A DNA stretch of 64,000 nt from Chryseobacterium shigense. Its GTDB lineage: Bacteria; Bacteroidota; Bacteroidia; Flavobacteriales; Weeksellaceae. The stretch lies in NCBI RefSeq assembly GCF_014207845.1, contig NZ_JACHLC010000001.1, positions 62,001-126,000 on the forward strand, written 5' to 3'. The translations under genes were made by a program, and so were the position numbers. Shown one piece after another: positions 50,794-58,320 of this stretch; within the stretch, counting starts at the first letter, position 1; the number at the start of each line of letters is the position of its first letter. The notes beneath the pieces are model-generated. The model did no database searches. It was not told the DNA's origin and saw nothing but the letters and a program-made list of their open reading frames with translations.

Positions 50794-51597
50794 TTAATTA
50801 TTTGAATCCTTTTCTAATTTTTTAGCTTTAAGTTCTTCATCATAATTGTGCAGTACATTGAAATCTTCAGTCTGCTCGATGGCAGTCATAATTTTCAATA
50901 AAATTTCAGGCGCTTTTTCATTGTCATAATCTATATCCAGAGGTGCCTTAAACTCCATGGTAGGTTTTACGCCCGTAACCTTTACACGGAGGCCTTTTTT
51001 GTCAAATGCCCTTCTGAATCCGTTGATTTTGATAGGAATCACAATAGGGCGCTGGTTTTTAACCAGTTTGGCTGTACCTCTTCGTCCCTGGGCAAAAGCA
51101 GATGTAGTACCTTGAGGGAAAGTAGCTACCCAGCCGTTGTCCAAAGCTTTCATAATATTGTCAACCTCAGTAAGATCCACCATTCTGTTGACATTTTTGC
51201 CTTCTGCTCTCCAGGTTCTTTTTACCGTTACAGCACCGGCAATCTTGAAAATCTTCGGAAGAATTCCTTTATTCATGGTTTCTTCTGCTGCCACATAATA
51301 AAAATCAATCTTTGGATTGAGCAGATAAATAGGGTTTTTAATCGTATCAAGATATCCATTGTTTACAGCACAGAATGCATGGTACATTGCTGCCACATCT
51401 GCAAAATAGGTCTGATGGTTGGATACGAAAAGCACGTTGGAATCTGGAAGATCCACAAGGTGTTCTGTACCGGTTATCCTTAATTTATTAAAGCCGTTGA
51501 ATCTTCTGTAAGATACAATCCCTAAAATAAAAATAATAAACCTTTTTAAAAAATAAGGTGTTCCGAATGCATCGGTGAAAATATTTTTCTTCGCCAT
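50794..51597 (-). CDS. 1-acyl-glycerol-phosphate acyltransferase-like protein (PlsC family)
   Basis: 267 residues with the acyltransferase pattern: SNHQTYFADVAAM for motif I, FPQGTTSAFAQGRRGTAKLV for motif III, and IVIPIKINGFRRAF. Two departures from E. coli PlsC are visible. Motif I has five rather than four residues between His and Asp, and motif III has Gln instead of Glu. The enzyme would acylate lysophosphatidate or a related lipid at the inner membrane, but the changed motifs make another acceptor possible. Confidence 0.75.
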   Translation of the reverse strand: MAKKNIFTDAFGTPYFLKRFIIFILGIVSYRRFNGFNKLRITGTEHLVDLPDSNVLFVSNHQTYFADVAAMYHAFCAVNNGYLDTIKNPIYLLNPKIDFYYVAAEETMNKGILPKIFKIAGAVTVKRTWRAEGKNVNRMVDLTEVDNIMKALDNGWVATFPQGTTSAFAQGRRGTAKLVKNQRPIVIPIKINGFRRAFDKKGLRVKVTGVKPTMEFKAPLDIDYDNEKAPEILLKIMTAIEQTEDFNVLHNYDEELKAKKLEKDSNN

Positions 51598-51619
51598 CTC
51601 TCAATTAAACACGGTAATG

Positions 51620-51627
51620 CAAAGTTA
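51620..51627 (-). promoter_or_regulatory. -7 box upstream of the acyltransferase gene
   Basis: On the minus strand TAACTTTG matches TAnnTTTG, 22 bases before the start; it overlaps the stop of the NUDIX gene. It could be an internal promoter of the operon. Confidence 0.4.
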
Positions 51628-52254
51628 CATTTTTTTCAGTAACTGGCTAAACTCACTCAATATCATTGCTGTAGCCCCCCAGATAATATACCCGTTGAAA
51701 TTAATGACCGGAACTTCATGTCCGGCAGCACCTGGCAGTGCCATAATTTCAGGGTTATCCGGAAGACTGAGAAAAGAAGTAATAGGAAATTCTATAGTTT
51801 CTACCGCCTCACTCTGCTGAAGAACGAAAAGCGGATTCTTTTTAGTATACGAAATGTATGGATAAACATAAAAATTACTTGGCGGAATATAAATAGGAGA
51901 CATTTCCCTGATTACCCTTATGTAATGTTTATCTATCCCGATCTCTTCCGAGGTTTCACGTACAGCAGTTTCAGCGAAGTCTCTGTCCAGCTCTTCACGC
52001 TTTCCGCCGGGTAGGGAGATTTGTCCGCTGTGCCTGTCGTGTTCATTAATGGTTCTTTGGATCAGCGGGAAATACCATTCATTATCTTTTAAATAGAGTA
52101 CAATATTAACGGCCGCAAACTTTGGGTTTTTTGCCAGCACTTCATCATACGTAAATACAGGTCGGGAAGGAGGTGAAAATACTCCGTGGGCATTGATCCC
52201 GGGCAGCTCTACATTTGTAATTTTCCTCAATAAATCTTTTCCAAAACTTTCCAT
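51625..52254 (-). CDS. NUDIX hydrolase, probable CoA pyrophosphatase
   Basis: 209 residues. The NUDIX box is complete: GGKREELDRDFAETAVRETS followed by EEIG (about residues 95-118). The preceding QRTINEHDRHSGQISLPGGK matches the CoA-pyrophosphatase (NudL-type) signature. It would cleave CoA or acyl-CoA to 4'-phosphopantetheine products. A TAnnTTTG-like box (52259-52266) lies only five bases before the ATG; if active, the transcript would be almost leaderless. Confidence 0.88.
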   Translation of the reverse strand: MESFGKDLLRKITNVELPGINAHGVFSPPSRPVFTYDEVLAKNPKFAAVNIVLYLKDNEWYFPLIQRTINEHDRHSGQISLPGGKREELDRDFAETAVRETSEEIGIDKHYIRVIREMSPIYIPPSNFYVYPYISYTKKNPLFVLQQSEAVETIEFPITSFLSLPDNPEIMALPGAAGHEVPVINFNGYIIWGATAMILSEFSQLLKKM

Positions 52255-52266
52255 ACATCAAATTTA

Positions 52267-52484
52267 GCAATATATACTGAAGAAAAGAAGAGGCATTAAC
52301 ATTAATTAACCATTGACAGATAATTAAAAAATTGAATGATTAAAAGGTTTAAAAGTTGAAATGCTGAAAAATAAAGAAAAATTTTTTAATTGAATAATTG
52401 GAGTTATTTTTTGTATCTATGTGTAAATCATGGTGTAATATACCGTATTTTTACGTAACTGAAACAAGTGATGCGGGGAAAACC
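52267..52484. other. Spacer upstream of the curli operon
   Basis: AT-rich spacer without a recognised gene. The first half holds the usual TTTAAAAG-type low-complexity sequence. The sequence GTAACTGAAACAAGTGA near 52455 is a loose relative of the direct repeats that follow. Confidence 0.4.
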
Positions 52485-52515
52485 GTAAACAGTTACTTTC
52501 AAAACGGTAAACAGT
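52485..52515. promoter_or_regulatory. Direct repeats upstream of the curli promoter
   Basis: GTAAACAGT occurs at 52485-52493 and again at 52507-52515, 22 bp apart (two helical turns) and about 50-80 bp upstream of the csgA -7 box. The spacing fits a dimeric activator site on one DNA face. A LuxR-type activator is a candidate. Confidence 0.5.
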
Positions 52516-52566
52516 GATTTTTAAAATTTACACTTTAGCAGTGGTTTTTCATTTTGGTTTAGCGTA

Positions 52567-52574
52567 TACCTTTG
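52567..52574 (+). promoter_or_regulatory. -7 box of the curli operon
   Basis: TACCTTTG matches TAnnTTTG, 31 bases upstream of the csgA start. No good -33 TTG lies at the expected distance, so the promoter probably needs an activator. Confidence 0.6.
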
Positions 52575-52605
52575 TCATACTATTAACCAATTAATTTTTA
52601 TCAAA

Positions 52606-53424
52606 ATGAAAAACTTTATTACAGGTGTATTTACACTAATGGCCATGAGTTTCAGCTTCGCACAATCAAATATTGATGTTACTGCCCAGATCGGAAACTT
52701 GAATACTGCTACTGTTGACCAAACAGGACTTTTGAATATCAACAGCCTTACACAGGATGGAAACCGTAATACGGCAGACATTGACCAAGTAGGTGTTCTG
52801 AATGTTAACACGGCTGAAAGTATCGGTAACAGAAACTCTATTGACGTAGACCAAACTGGTCTTGCCAACACTAATGACGTAAGCCAACAGGGAAACAGAA
52901 ACTCTGCAGTAACCTGGCAGCTTGGTGCATTTAACTCTACAGAACAAACTCAGATCGGAAGAAGAAATGAAACATCTTCTGTACAGCTCGGTATAGGAAA
53001 CTCCGTGGTACAATATCAGGATGGAAGAAGAAACGATGCTTCAGCTATTCAGGTAGGTAACGGAAACGATGCCTATCAGATCCAGCTTGGAAGAAGAAAC
53101 GAAGCAAGCGGTCTTCAGATAGGTGACGATAACCTTTTAATACAATACCAGGATGGTAATGATAACAGTGCAATGCACGATCAGGTAGGTGACGATAACG
53201 TTGCTGCTTCCGTTCAGATCGGTGATGACAATACAGCTATGGGTGTACAGGTTGGAAACAGCAACCAGTTATATCAAATTCAATTAGGAGATTCCAATAC
53301 AGCAATTGATGTTCAGATGGGTAACAATAACTTTACCTGGGTAGCACAAAGCGGAGACGCTCACATTCATGTAGGAACTCAAATGGGTAACGGAAATTCA
53401 ATGGTGGTTAATCAATCTAATTAA
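52606..53424 (+). CDS. csgA: Curlin major subunit (CsgA-like), 22 half-repeats
   Basis: 272 residues: signal peptide (MKNFITGVFTLMAMSFSFAQ), then 22 units of about 11 residues of the type QxGxxN, beginning AQIGNLNTATVDQTG and ending GTQMGNGNSMVVNQSN. One unit has ESIG instead of QxG. E. coli CsgA has five double repeats, so this subunit is about twice as long. Such repeats stack as a beta helix and assemble into functional amyloid on the cell surface. A terminator follows, which would let csgA exceed the downstream genes in expression. Confidence 0.92.
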   Translation: MKNFITGVFTLMAMSFSFAQSNIDVTAQIGNLNTATVDQTGLLNINSLTQDGNRNTADIDQVGVLNVNTAESIGNRNSIDVDQTGLANTNDVSQQGNRNSAVTWQLGAFNSTEQTQIGRRNETSSVQLGIGNSVVQYQDGRRNDASAIQVGNGNDAYQIQLGRRNEASGLQIGDDNLLIQYQDGNDNSAMHDQVGDDNVAASVQIGDDNTAMGVQVGNSNQLYQIQLGDSNTAIDVQMGNNNFTWVAQSGDAHIHVGTQMGNGNSMVVNQSN

Positions 53425-53446
53425 AATATGTACTGTAATTTAAAAT

Positions 53447-53480
53447 AAAAGGAGAGGCTGCGGTTATCTCCTTTTTTAAG
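53447..53480 (+). terminator. Terminator or attenuator between csgA and csgB
   Basis: AAAAGGAGA/TCTCCTTTT (53447-53455 with 53467-53475) with an 11-base loop and a T tract. It lies 23 bases after the csgA stop and before the rest of the curli genes, which suggests partial read-through. Confidence 0.7.
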
Positions 53481-53585
53481 CTTTTCATGATGAAACATAC
53501 CCAGAAACCGTGATTTTATATCTATCCCTGCTGGGTGTGTTTTTCTCAATCTTCTATTCGTGTACCTTTATTAAAAATTAATACC

Positions 53586-53984
53586 ATGTTTAAACCGGGA
53601 TGGGGTGCCTTTACACTTTTCGCAGTACTCTGTGTGCAAGCGCAGCAACTAGACTGGGATAAGGTCAACAGCAATACGGTTCTTGATCTTATGGCAAGAC
53701 AGCAGACGGAACAAACGCTTTATGGTTCCAGTATTATACAAATAGGGGACTATAATAATGCAGAACTTTCTCTTAATGCTAAAACAAACATTGCCGTACA
53801 ACAGCTGGGAGATTTCAATACACTTTATTTCATCAATTCTTTTACAGATAAAGAAACCAGAACAGCAGTTACTGCGCAGGGGAATAACAATATTATTGAT
53901 ATTACCGGAAGCAACAGCGTTTCAGACGGGATGCAGATCAGTGTAAAAGGCGACAACAAGACCATTTTTATGAGGAATTATTAA
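53586..53984 (+). CDS. csgB: Curlin minor subunit (CsgB-like)
   Basis: 132 residues from the ATG that starts a signal peptide (MFKPGWGAFTLFAVLCVQAQ); an in-frame GTG at 53535 would add 17 residues before it. The mature part has several curlin-type units (IQIGDYNNAELSL, VQQLGDFNTLYFI, VTAQGNNNIIDI), fewer than CsgA. In E. coli the minor subunit nucleates CsgA at the cell surface. It lies eight bases before the csgE-type gene, so the downstream genes share its transcript. Confidence 0.8.
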   Translation: MFKPGWGAFTLFAVLCVQAQQLDWDKVNSNTVLDLMARQQTEQTLYGSSIIQIGDYNNAELSLNAKTNIAVQQLGDFNTLYFINSFTDKETRTAVTAQGNNNIIDITGSNSVSDGMQISVKGDNKTIFMRNY

Positions 53985-53991
53985 AATACAA

Positions 53992-54726
53992 ATGATGAAA
54001 ACTTTTTATTCTTTAAGTCTGTATACTTTATTTATCTTCCTGTCTGCAATGGTTGATGGGCAGGAGGATAAAAAAGTAAATGCCAGGATAGAAAGCAGTA
54101 TCCTTGAAAACCAGATCAGGCTTAAAGCGGTTGTAACCAATAATACAGCAGTTTATAAAGAATTAAATTACCTGTTAGTTTCCATCAAAAAAGGCAATGC
54201 CGGAAATCTTTCCAATAACCAGCAGAGCGGAAAATTCTCCATAAACCCCAATGAAGTAAAAATTTTATCCGAGATCAATGTTAACCTTCAGCAGAAAGAT
54301 GCTTTGAAAGCTTTTCTCTACATAAAAGATGAAGAAACTCAGAAGCTCATTGCAAAAGACAGTCTTGAAGTAAATACAGATCTGTTCAAAAAGAAAACCG
54401 CCAAAGTAGAAGAAGATGCAGTCTTTGAACTGAAAGGGCTCACCATTGATGAAACCAAAACAAAGGTCGGGAAAGATTTTTATGACCTTTTCTATCTCCA
54501 GTACAGCCAGATTCCGGATAAAAGCAGCGGCGCGGTTACCATCTCCGAACTTCCCCTTCGCGGAACCAGCGGGCAGATCAACATCCAGATCGAGGATAAA
54601 GTAATTTACAGCTTTATGACCAATCCAGGCGAAGATTACCTGAAAGAACAGCTGGCAGCCAGCTTAAAATATATCAAAGAGTTTAATGCAAAGAAAAATC
54701 TTATTAAAAATGAATTTATCTACTAA
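53992..54726 (+). CDS. csgE: Curli assembly factor CsgE with CsgH-like N-terminal domain
   Basis: 244 residues, nearly twice the E. coli CsgE length (129). Signal peptide to about residue 23. The C-terminal half (about 147-244: FELKGLTIDETKTKVGKDFY to NEFIY) matches CsgE, the periplasmic capping factor of the CsgG pore. The N-terminal half (about 30-125: ARIESSILENQIRLKAVV, QSGKFSINPNEVKIL, INVNLQQKDALKAFLYIKD) resembles CsgH, a chaperone-like curli protein of Alphaproteobacteria that keeps CsgA soluble. This would be a two-domain assembly protein; the CsgH relation is my inference from pattern. Confidence 0.8.
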   Translation: MMKTFYSLSLYTLFIFLSAMVDGQEDKKVNARIESSILENQIRLKAVVTNNTAVYKELNYLLVSIKKGNAGNLSNNQQSGKFSINPNEVKILSEINVNLQQKDALKAFLYIKDEETQKLIAKDSLEVNTDLFKKKTAKVEEDAVFELKGLTIDETKTKVGKDFYDLFYLQYSQIPDKSSGAVTISELPLRGTSGQINIQIEDKVIYSFMTNPGEDYLKEQLAASLKYIKEFNAKKNLIKNEFIY

Positions 54727-54737
54727 AAACGTCCGCC

Positions 54738-55148
54738 ATGAAAACCTTTATCATTATTTTAATCTTTATTGCGGGTATTTTCTCCGGAAAATCTCAGCAG
54801 CTCGTTTATAAGCCCATTAATCCGGCCTTCGGAGGTGATACTTTTAATTACCAGTGGCTTTTAAGTTCAGCAAATGCTCAGAATCAGTTTGATGAAAAAG
54901 ATGATTACAGCAGTTTGCTTGATGATGTTAATTCTCTGAACAGTTTCAGCCAGAGCCTCAACAGGCAGGTACTGAGTGAACTGTCCAGGAAATTGTTTGA
55001 AGATCAGTTCGGGGAGGGCAGTATAAAGCCCGGAAATTATCTTTTCGGTTCGCTCTATCTGCAGATTACAACTACCGCCCAGGGACTTTTGATCAATATT
55101 TTGGATACCAGCACAGGCGATCAGTCCGAGATCGTAATTCCAAAATAA
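54738..55148 (+). CDS. csgF: Curli assembly factor CsgF
   Basis: 136 residues, about the E. coli length. Signal peptide (IAGIFSGKSQ), then the CsgF signature LVYKPINPAFGGDTFNYQWL near residue 24, which inserts into the CsgG pore in E. coli, and a C-terminal helical/beta part. It lies 11 bases after csgE and 25 before csgG. It should act at the cell surface as a secretion specificity and nucleation factor. Confidence 0.93.
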   Translation: MKTFIIILIFIAGIFSGKSQQLVYKPINPAFGGDTFNYQWLLSSANAQNQFDEKDDYSSLLDDVNSLNSFSQSLNRQVLSELSRKLFEDQFGEGSIKPGNYLFGSLYLQITTTAQGLLINILDTSTGDQSEIVIPK

Positions 55149-55173
55149 AAAATAACTAAAAACCAGACTTATC

Positions 55174-56538
55174 ATGAGAACTTACACTTACACCAGAATT
55201 TTTTTCTGTACGTTCCTGCTGTGCCTAATGCAGGCCTGCAGTTCGATCCTGGGTCTTCCTTCCGATCCTGAAAGATCCACCATGGGAGAACTCACCCCTT
55301 CTACTACAGAACTGAGGAATCTTCCTCTCCCCAAAGAAAAAATCGTTATAGGTGTCTACAAATTCAGAGACCAGACCGGCCAGTATAAACCGTCAGAAAG
55401 CGGGAATAACTGGAGCACGGCGGTTCCCCAGGGAACTACAACCATCCTCATTAAAGCATTGGAAGACAGCAGATGGTTTATTCCAATCGAAAGAGAAAAT
55501 ATTGCCAATCTTTTAAACGAAAGGCAGATTATCCGGTCCACAAGACAGGAATACATGAAAGATGCCGAAAAAAACAGCCAGTCGCTTCCACCTCTTCTTT
55601 ATGCGGGAATTCTTCTAGAAGGTGGCGTTATTTCCTACGACAGCAATGTAATGACCGGCGGTCTGGGAGCAAGATACTTCGGAATCGGAGCTTCCACACA
55701 ATACCGCCAGGACAGGATTACCATATACCTGCGTGCTGTTTCTACCCTTAACGGCGAAATCCTTAAAACAGTCTATACTTCTAAAACCATTCTTTCCACA
55801 AGTGTGAACGGAAGCTTTTTCAGATATATTGATACGGAAAGATTATTGGAAGCGGAAGTGGGACTTACCCAAAATGAGCCTGTACAGCTTGCCGTAACCG
55901 AATCCATAGAGAAAGCGGTAAGATCTCTTATTGTAGAAGGAATCAGGGATAAAATATGGGGGAAAGCATCTGAAAACTTAACGGGATACCAGGCCCTGAT
56001 CAATGATTATAATAAAGAGCAGGAAAAAAATGTAGGTAGATCGGTTGGCAATAAGTTTCCTGAAAATTACAGACAGAAAATGTCCGTTTTCGCCAACATA
56101 GAAGCTCAGAAAATCAAAGATGATTATGTGAATCCTGAGATGAATGCCGGTGGAAAACTGGGAATCAAATATTTTATAAGTCCCAATTTTAATCTTGAAG
56201 CCAGCGGAAGCTTTTTCACGTTAGAAAATAAGAATATTGTTAAAAGAAATTATATTGTTCCTGAGCTTAACCTCGAATTTCTTCTGTTTCCAAAATACAG
56301 GTTCAGTCCATATGTATATGGTGGATTGGGGGCTATGTTTTCAAAATACAAACCCCAGTATAAAGGCCAGGTGGGCGGAGGTTTGGAGTATATGATCGGT
56401 AATAATACCGCAATCCGGGCTTCCTCACAGTATGATATCGGCTTTAAAGATAACTGGGAAGGCATGGTAAATGGGAAAAGAAAAGACCAGGCACTCCGGT
56501 TCGCAATTGGAATCAACTTCTATCTTGGAAACAAATAA
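55174..56538 (+). CDS. csgG: Curli secretion pore CsgG with extra C-terminal barrel-like domain
   Basis: 454 residues compared with 277 in E. coli. Lipobox LMQAC puts the acylated cysteine at residue 22. The CsgG core extends to about residue 270 (EKIVIGVYKFRDQTGQYKPS, GGVISYDSNVMTGGLGARYF, QDRITIYLRAVSTLNGEIL). A further 170 residues (about 285-454) contain alternating aromatic/polar strands (KLGIKYFISPNFNLEASG, YRFSPYVYGGLGAMFSKY, RFAIGINFYLGNK) ending in the KxxxxNFYLGNK type of outer-membrane barrels. The extra part resembles a small OmpA/OmpW-type barrel. Confidence 0.92.
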   Translation: MRTYTYTRIFFCTFLLCLMQACSSILGLPSDPERSTMGELTPSTTELRNLPLPKEKIVIGVYKFRDQTGQYKPSESGNNWSTAVPQGTTTILIKALEDSRWFIPIERENIANLLNERQIIRSTRQEYMKDAEKNSQSLPPLLYAGILLEGGVISYDSNVMTGGLGARYFGIGASTQYRQDRITIYLRAVSTLNGEILKTVYTSKTILSTSVNGSFFRYIDTERLLEAEVGLTQNEPVQLAVTESIEKAVRSLIVEGIRDKIWGKASENLTGYQALINDYNKEQEKNVGRSVGNKFPENYRQKMSVFANIEAQKIKDDYVNPEMNAGGKLGIKYFISPNFNLEASGSFFTLENKNIVKRNYIVPELNLEFLLFPKYRFSPYVYGGLGAMFSKYKPQYKGQVGGGLEYMIGNNTAIRASSQYDIGFKDNWEGMVNGKRKDQALRFAIGINFYLGNK

Positions 56539-56549
56539 AAACATGAACT

Positions 56550-58061
56550 ATGAAAACTTTAATCAAAATACTCAGCATATTCATCCTTACTTTTTGTCTG
56601 TTTTCATGTGATGAAGATCTTGTGGATCAGGCTCAGACAGGGATATTGAAAGGAAAAGTTGTAAAAAGAGGTACCAATGTGCCTATTCCTAATGTGAAAG
56701 TTTTTACAGCACCAACTACTCAGACTGTTTTCAGCGGTACAGACGGCACATTCGAAATTGCTTCTATGCCTGTGGGAAATTATTCTGTGAAAGCCGAATT
56801 ATCAGGTTATATCACCACTTTTCAGGGTGTTAATATACAAAACCAGGGCCAGGTTGTTACCGTGGTCTTTGAGATGGACGATGACGAATCGCTCAACTCT
56901 CCTCCTTCTGCACCGCAGCTGCTAAGTCCGGTAGACAATGCGGTCAATCAACCTTTGAACGTTGAGCTGACATGGACTGCTACAGATCCTGATACTGCCG
57001 ATGTTTTAAAATATAGTTTAACAATTAAAAATAACCTTGATACAAATGTTATTCAGGTTAATGATTTGGCAGTGAATCATTATTCGCTGACCAATTTGAA
57101 GTTTGGTGTTAGTTACTTCTGGCAGGTGTCTGTTTCGGACGGCATTCACCCGCCAGTTTTAAGTTCCATCAGTAAATTTACCACCAATACAGTTCCGGCC
57201 AACCGCTATCATTATGTACAGAAACAGAATGGAAACTTTGTCATCATGTCCAGTAATGATCAGGGAAACAGTTTCCAGTTTACCAATTCTTCCTATAACA
57301 GCTGGAGGCCGAGAAAAAACAATAATGCAGGACTGATTGCATTTCTGCGGACCGAGGGTGGAAGTACCCATATTTATACTGCAAATCCTGATGGGTCAAA
57401 TCCTTTCAAGGTAACGACAGTACCTGCTGCAGGATTTAACAATTATGAATTGGATTTTGCATGGAATACAAACGGTCAGGAAATTCTCTATTCAAATTTC
57501 AATAAGTTATACAGAATTAATAAAGATGGAAGCGGACTGACTCTTGTTTACACAACTCCGGACGGCAGCATGATCTCTGAATGTGACTGGAGCTATGACG
57601 GCAGCCGGATTGCTTTAAAAACCAATGACTACAGCGGTTACAATACAAAGATTTATATTATAGATATGACAGGAAGCGTATTGAAAACCGTTCTGACAGG
57701 ATCATTAGGAGCATCCGGAGGACTGAATTTTTCTGTAGACGGACAAATGCTTGTTTTCACCCGTGATATTTCAGGATATCAGGACGGAAGCGGAAATTAC
57801 CGTCAGCTAGATTCCCATATCTTTATCTATAACCTGACCAATGATACGGTATACGATATTTCTGAGGAAAGCGAAAAACCAATGGGAACCAATGATCTTG
57901 ATCCAAGATTCTCTCCAAATAATGCCCAGGTCATCTTTATGAATACTTCCAATGACAATATATCACAGAAAAATGTGATGGTTATTGATCTCAACAGTAC
58001 GATGACCGATCTTTCCAGGGCTTCTCTTTTCAGCAACGGCGAAATGCCGGATTACGAGTAA
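56550..58061 (+). CDS. Curli-linked lipoprotein with carboxypeptidase-regulatory, Fn3-like and propeller domains
   Basis: 503 residues. Lipobox LFSC gives an acylated cysteine at residue 20. A carboxypeptidase-regulatory-like domain follows (about 30-115: GILKGKVVKRGTNVPIPNVK), then a fibronectin type III-like segment (about 120-215: PSAPQLLSPVDNAVNQPLNV) and a TolB/PD40-type propeller (about 220-500) with repeats such as FAWNTNGQEILYS, DWSYDGSRIAL and RFSPNNAQVIFM. It lies 11 bases after csgG and ends the operon, so it is probably a surface or periplasmic accessory of curli. The function is unknown. Confidence 0.8.
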   Translation: MKTLIKILSIFILTFCLFSCDEDLVDQAQTGILKGKVVKRGTNVPIPNVKVFTAPTTQTVFSGTDGTFEIASMPVGNYSVKAELSGYITTFQGVNIQNQGQVVTVVFEMDDDESLNSPPSAPQLLSPVDNAVNQPLNVELTWTATDPDTADVLKYSLTIKNNLDTNVIQVNDLAVNHYSLTNLKFGVSYFWQVSVSDGIHPPVLSSISKFTTNTVPANRYHYVQKQNGNFVIMSSNDQGNSFQFTNSSYNSWRPRKNNNAGLIAFLRTEGGSTHIYTANPDGSNPFKVTTVPAAGFNNYELDFAWNTNGQEILYSNFNKLYRINKDGSGLTLVYTTPDGSMISECDWSYDGSRIALKTNDYSGYNTKIYIIDMTGSVLKTVLTGSLGASGGLNFSVDGQMLVFTRDISGYQDGSGNYRQLDSHIFIYNLTNDTVYDISEESEKPMGTNDLDPRFSPNNAQVIFMNTSNDNISQKNVMVIDLNSTMTDLSRASLFSNGEMPDYE

Positions 58062-58081
58062 AGGAAAGTAGAATAATAAGG

Positions 58082-58118
58082 AATGGCCAATTGTCAATAG
58101 ATAATTGGCCATTTTTTG
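58082..58118 (+). terminator. Terminator of the curli operon
   Basis: A perfect 11-bp stem AATGGCCAATT/AATTGGCCATT (58082-58092 with 58103-58113) with a 10-base loop and a T tract. Confidence 0.85.
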
Positions 58119-58263
58119 TAGGGGAGTGAAGGATGTATAGTTCGTGTTTCCGGATTCGGGGGTTGAAAGGCTTCAGAATTTTTTTATGTGTATTTTGGTG
58201 ATTGCTGGCTCTGGGTAAAGATTTTATGAAGAAACCATTATGAAATCAATCCGGAATAAAAAA

Positions 58264-58287
58264 ATTCCAAACATTGTGGTTTGGAAT
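58264..58287 (-). terminator. Terminator of the LuxR-type regulator gene
   Basis: The ATTCCAAAC/GTTTGGAAT stem with a six-base loop is followed on the minus strand by seven T. It lies 33 bases beyond the stop of the regulator gene. Confidence 0.75.
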
Positions 58288-58320
58288 CTTCGGGAGTTAA
58301 TCAAAATGGTTTTTTTTTCA

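Noticed and set aside
51620-52266. Leaderless transcript of the NUDIX gene
   Set aside because: A TAnnTTTG-like box five bases before the ATG could mean this, but there is no -33 element at the right distance, so I did not call it.
52606-53424. CRISPR-like or tandem DNA repeat
   Set aside because: The periodicity of about 33 bases is coding and corresponds to QxGxxN protein repeats; the DNA is not identical between units.
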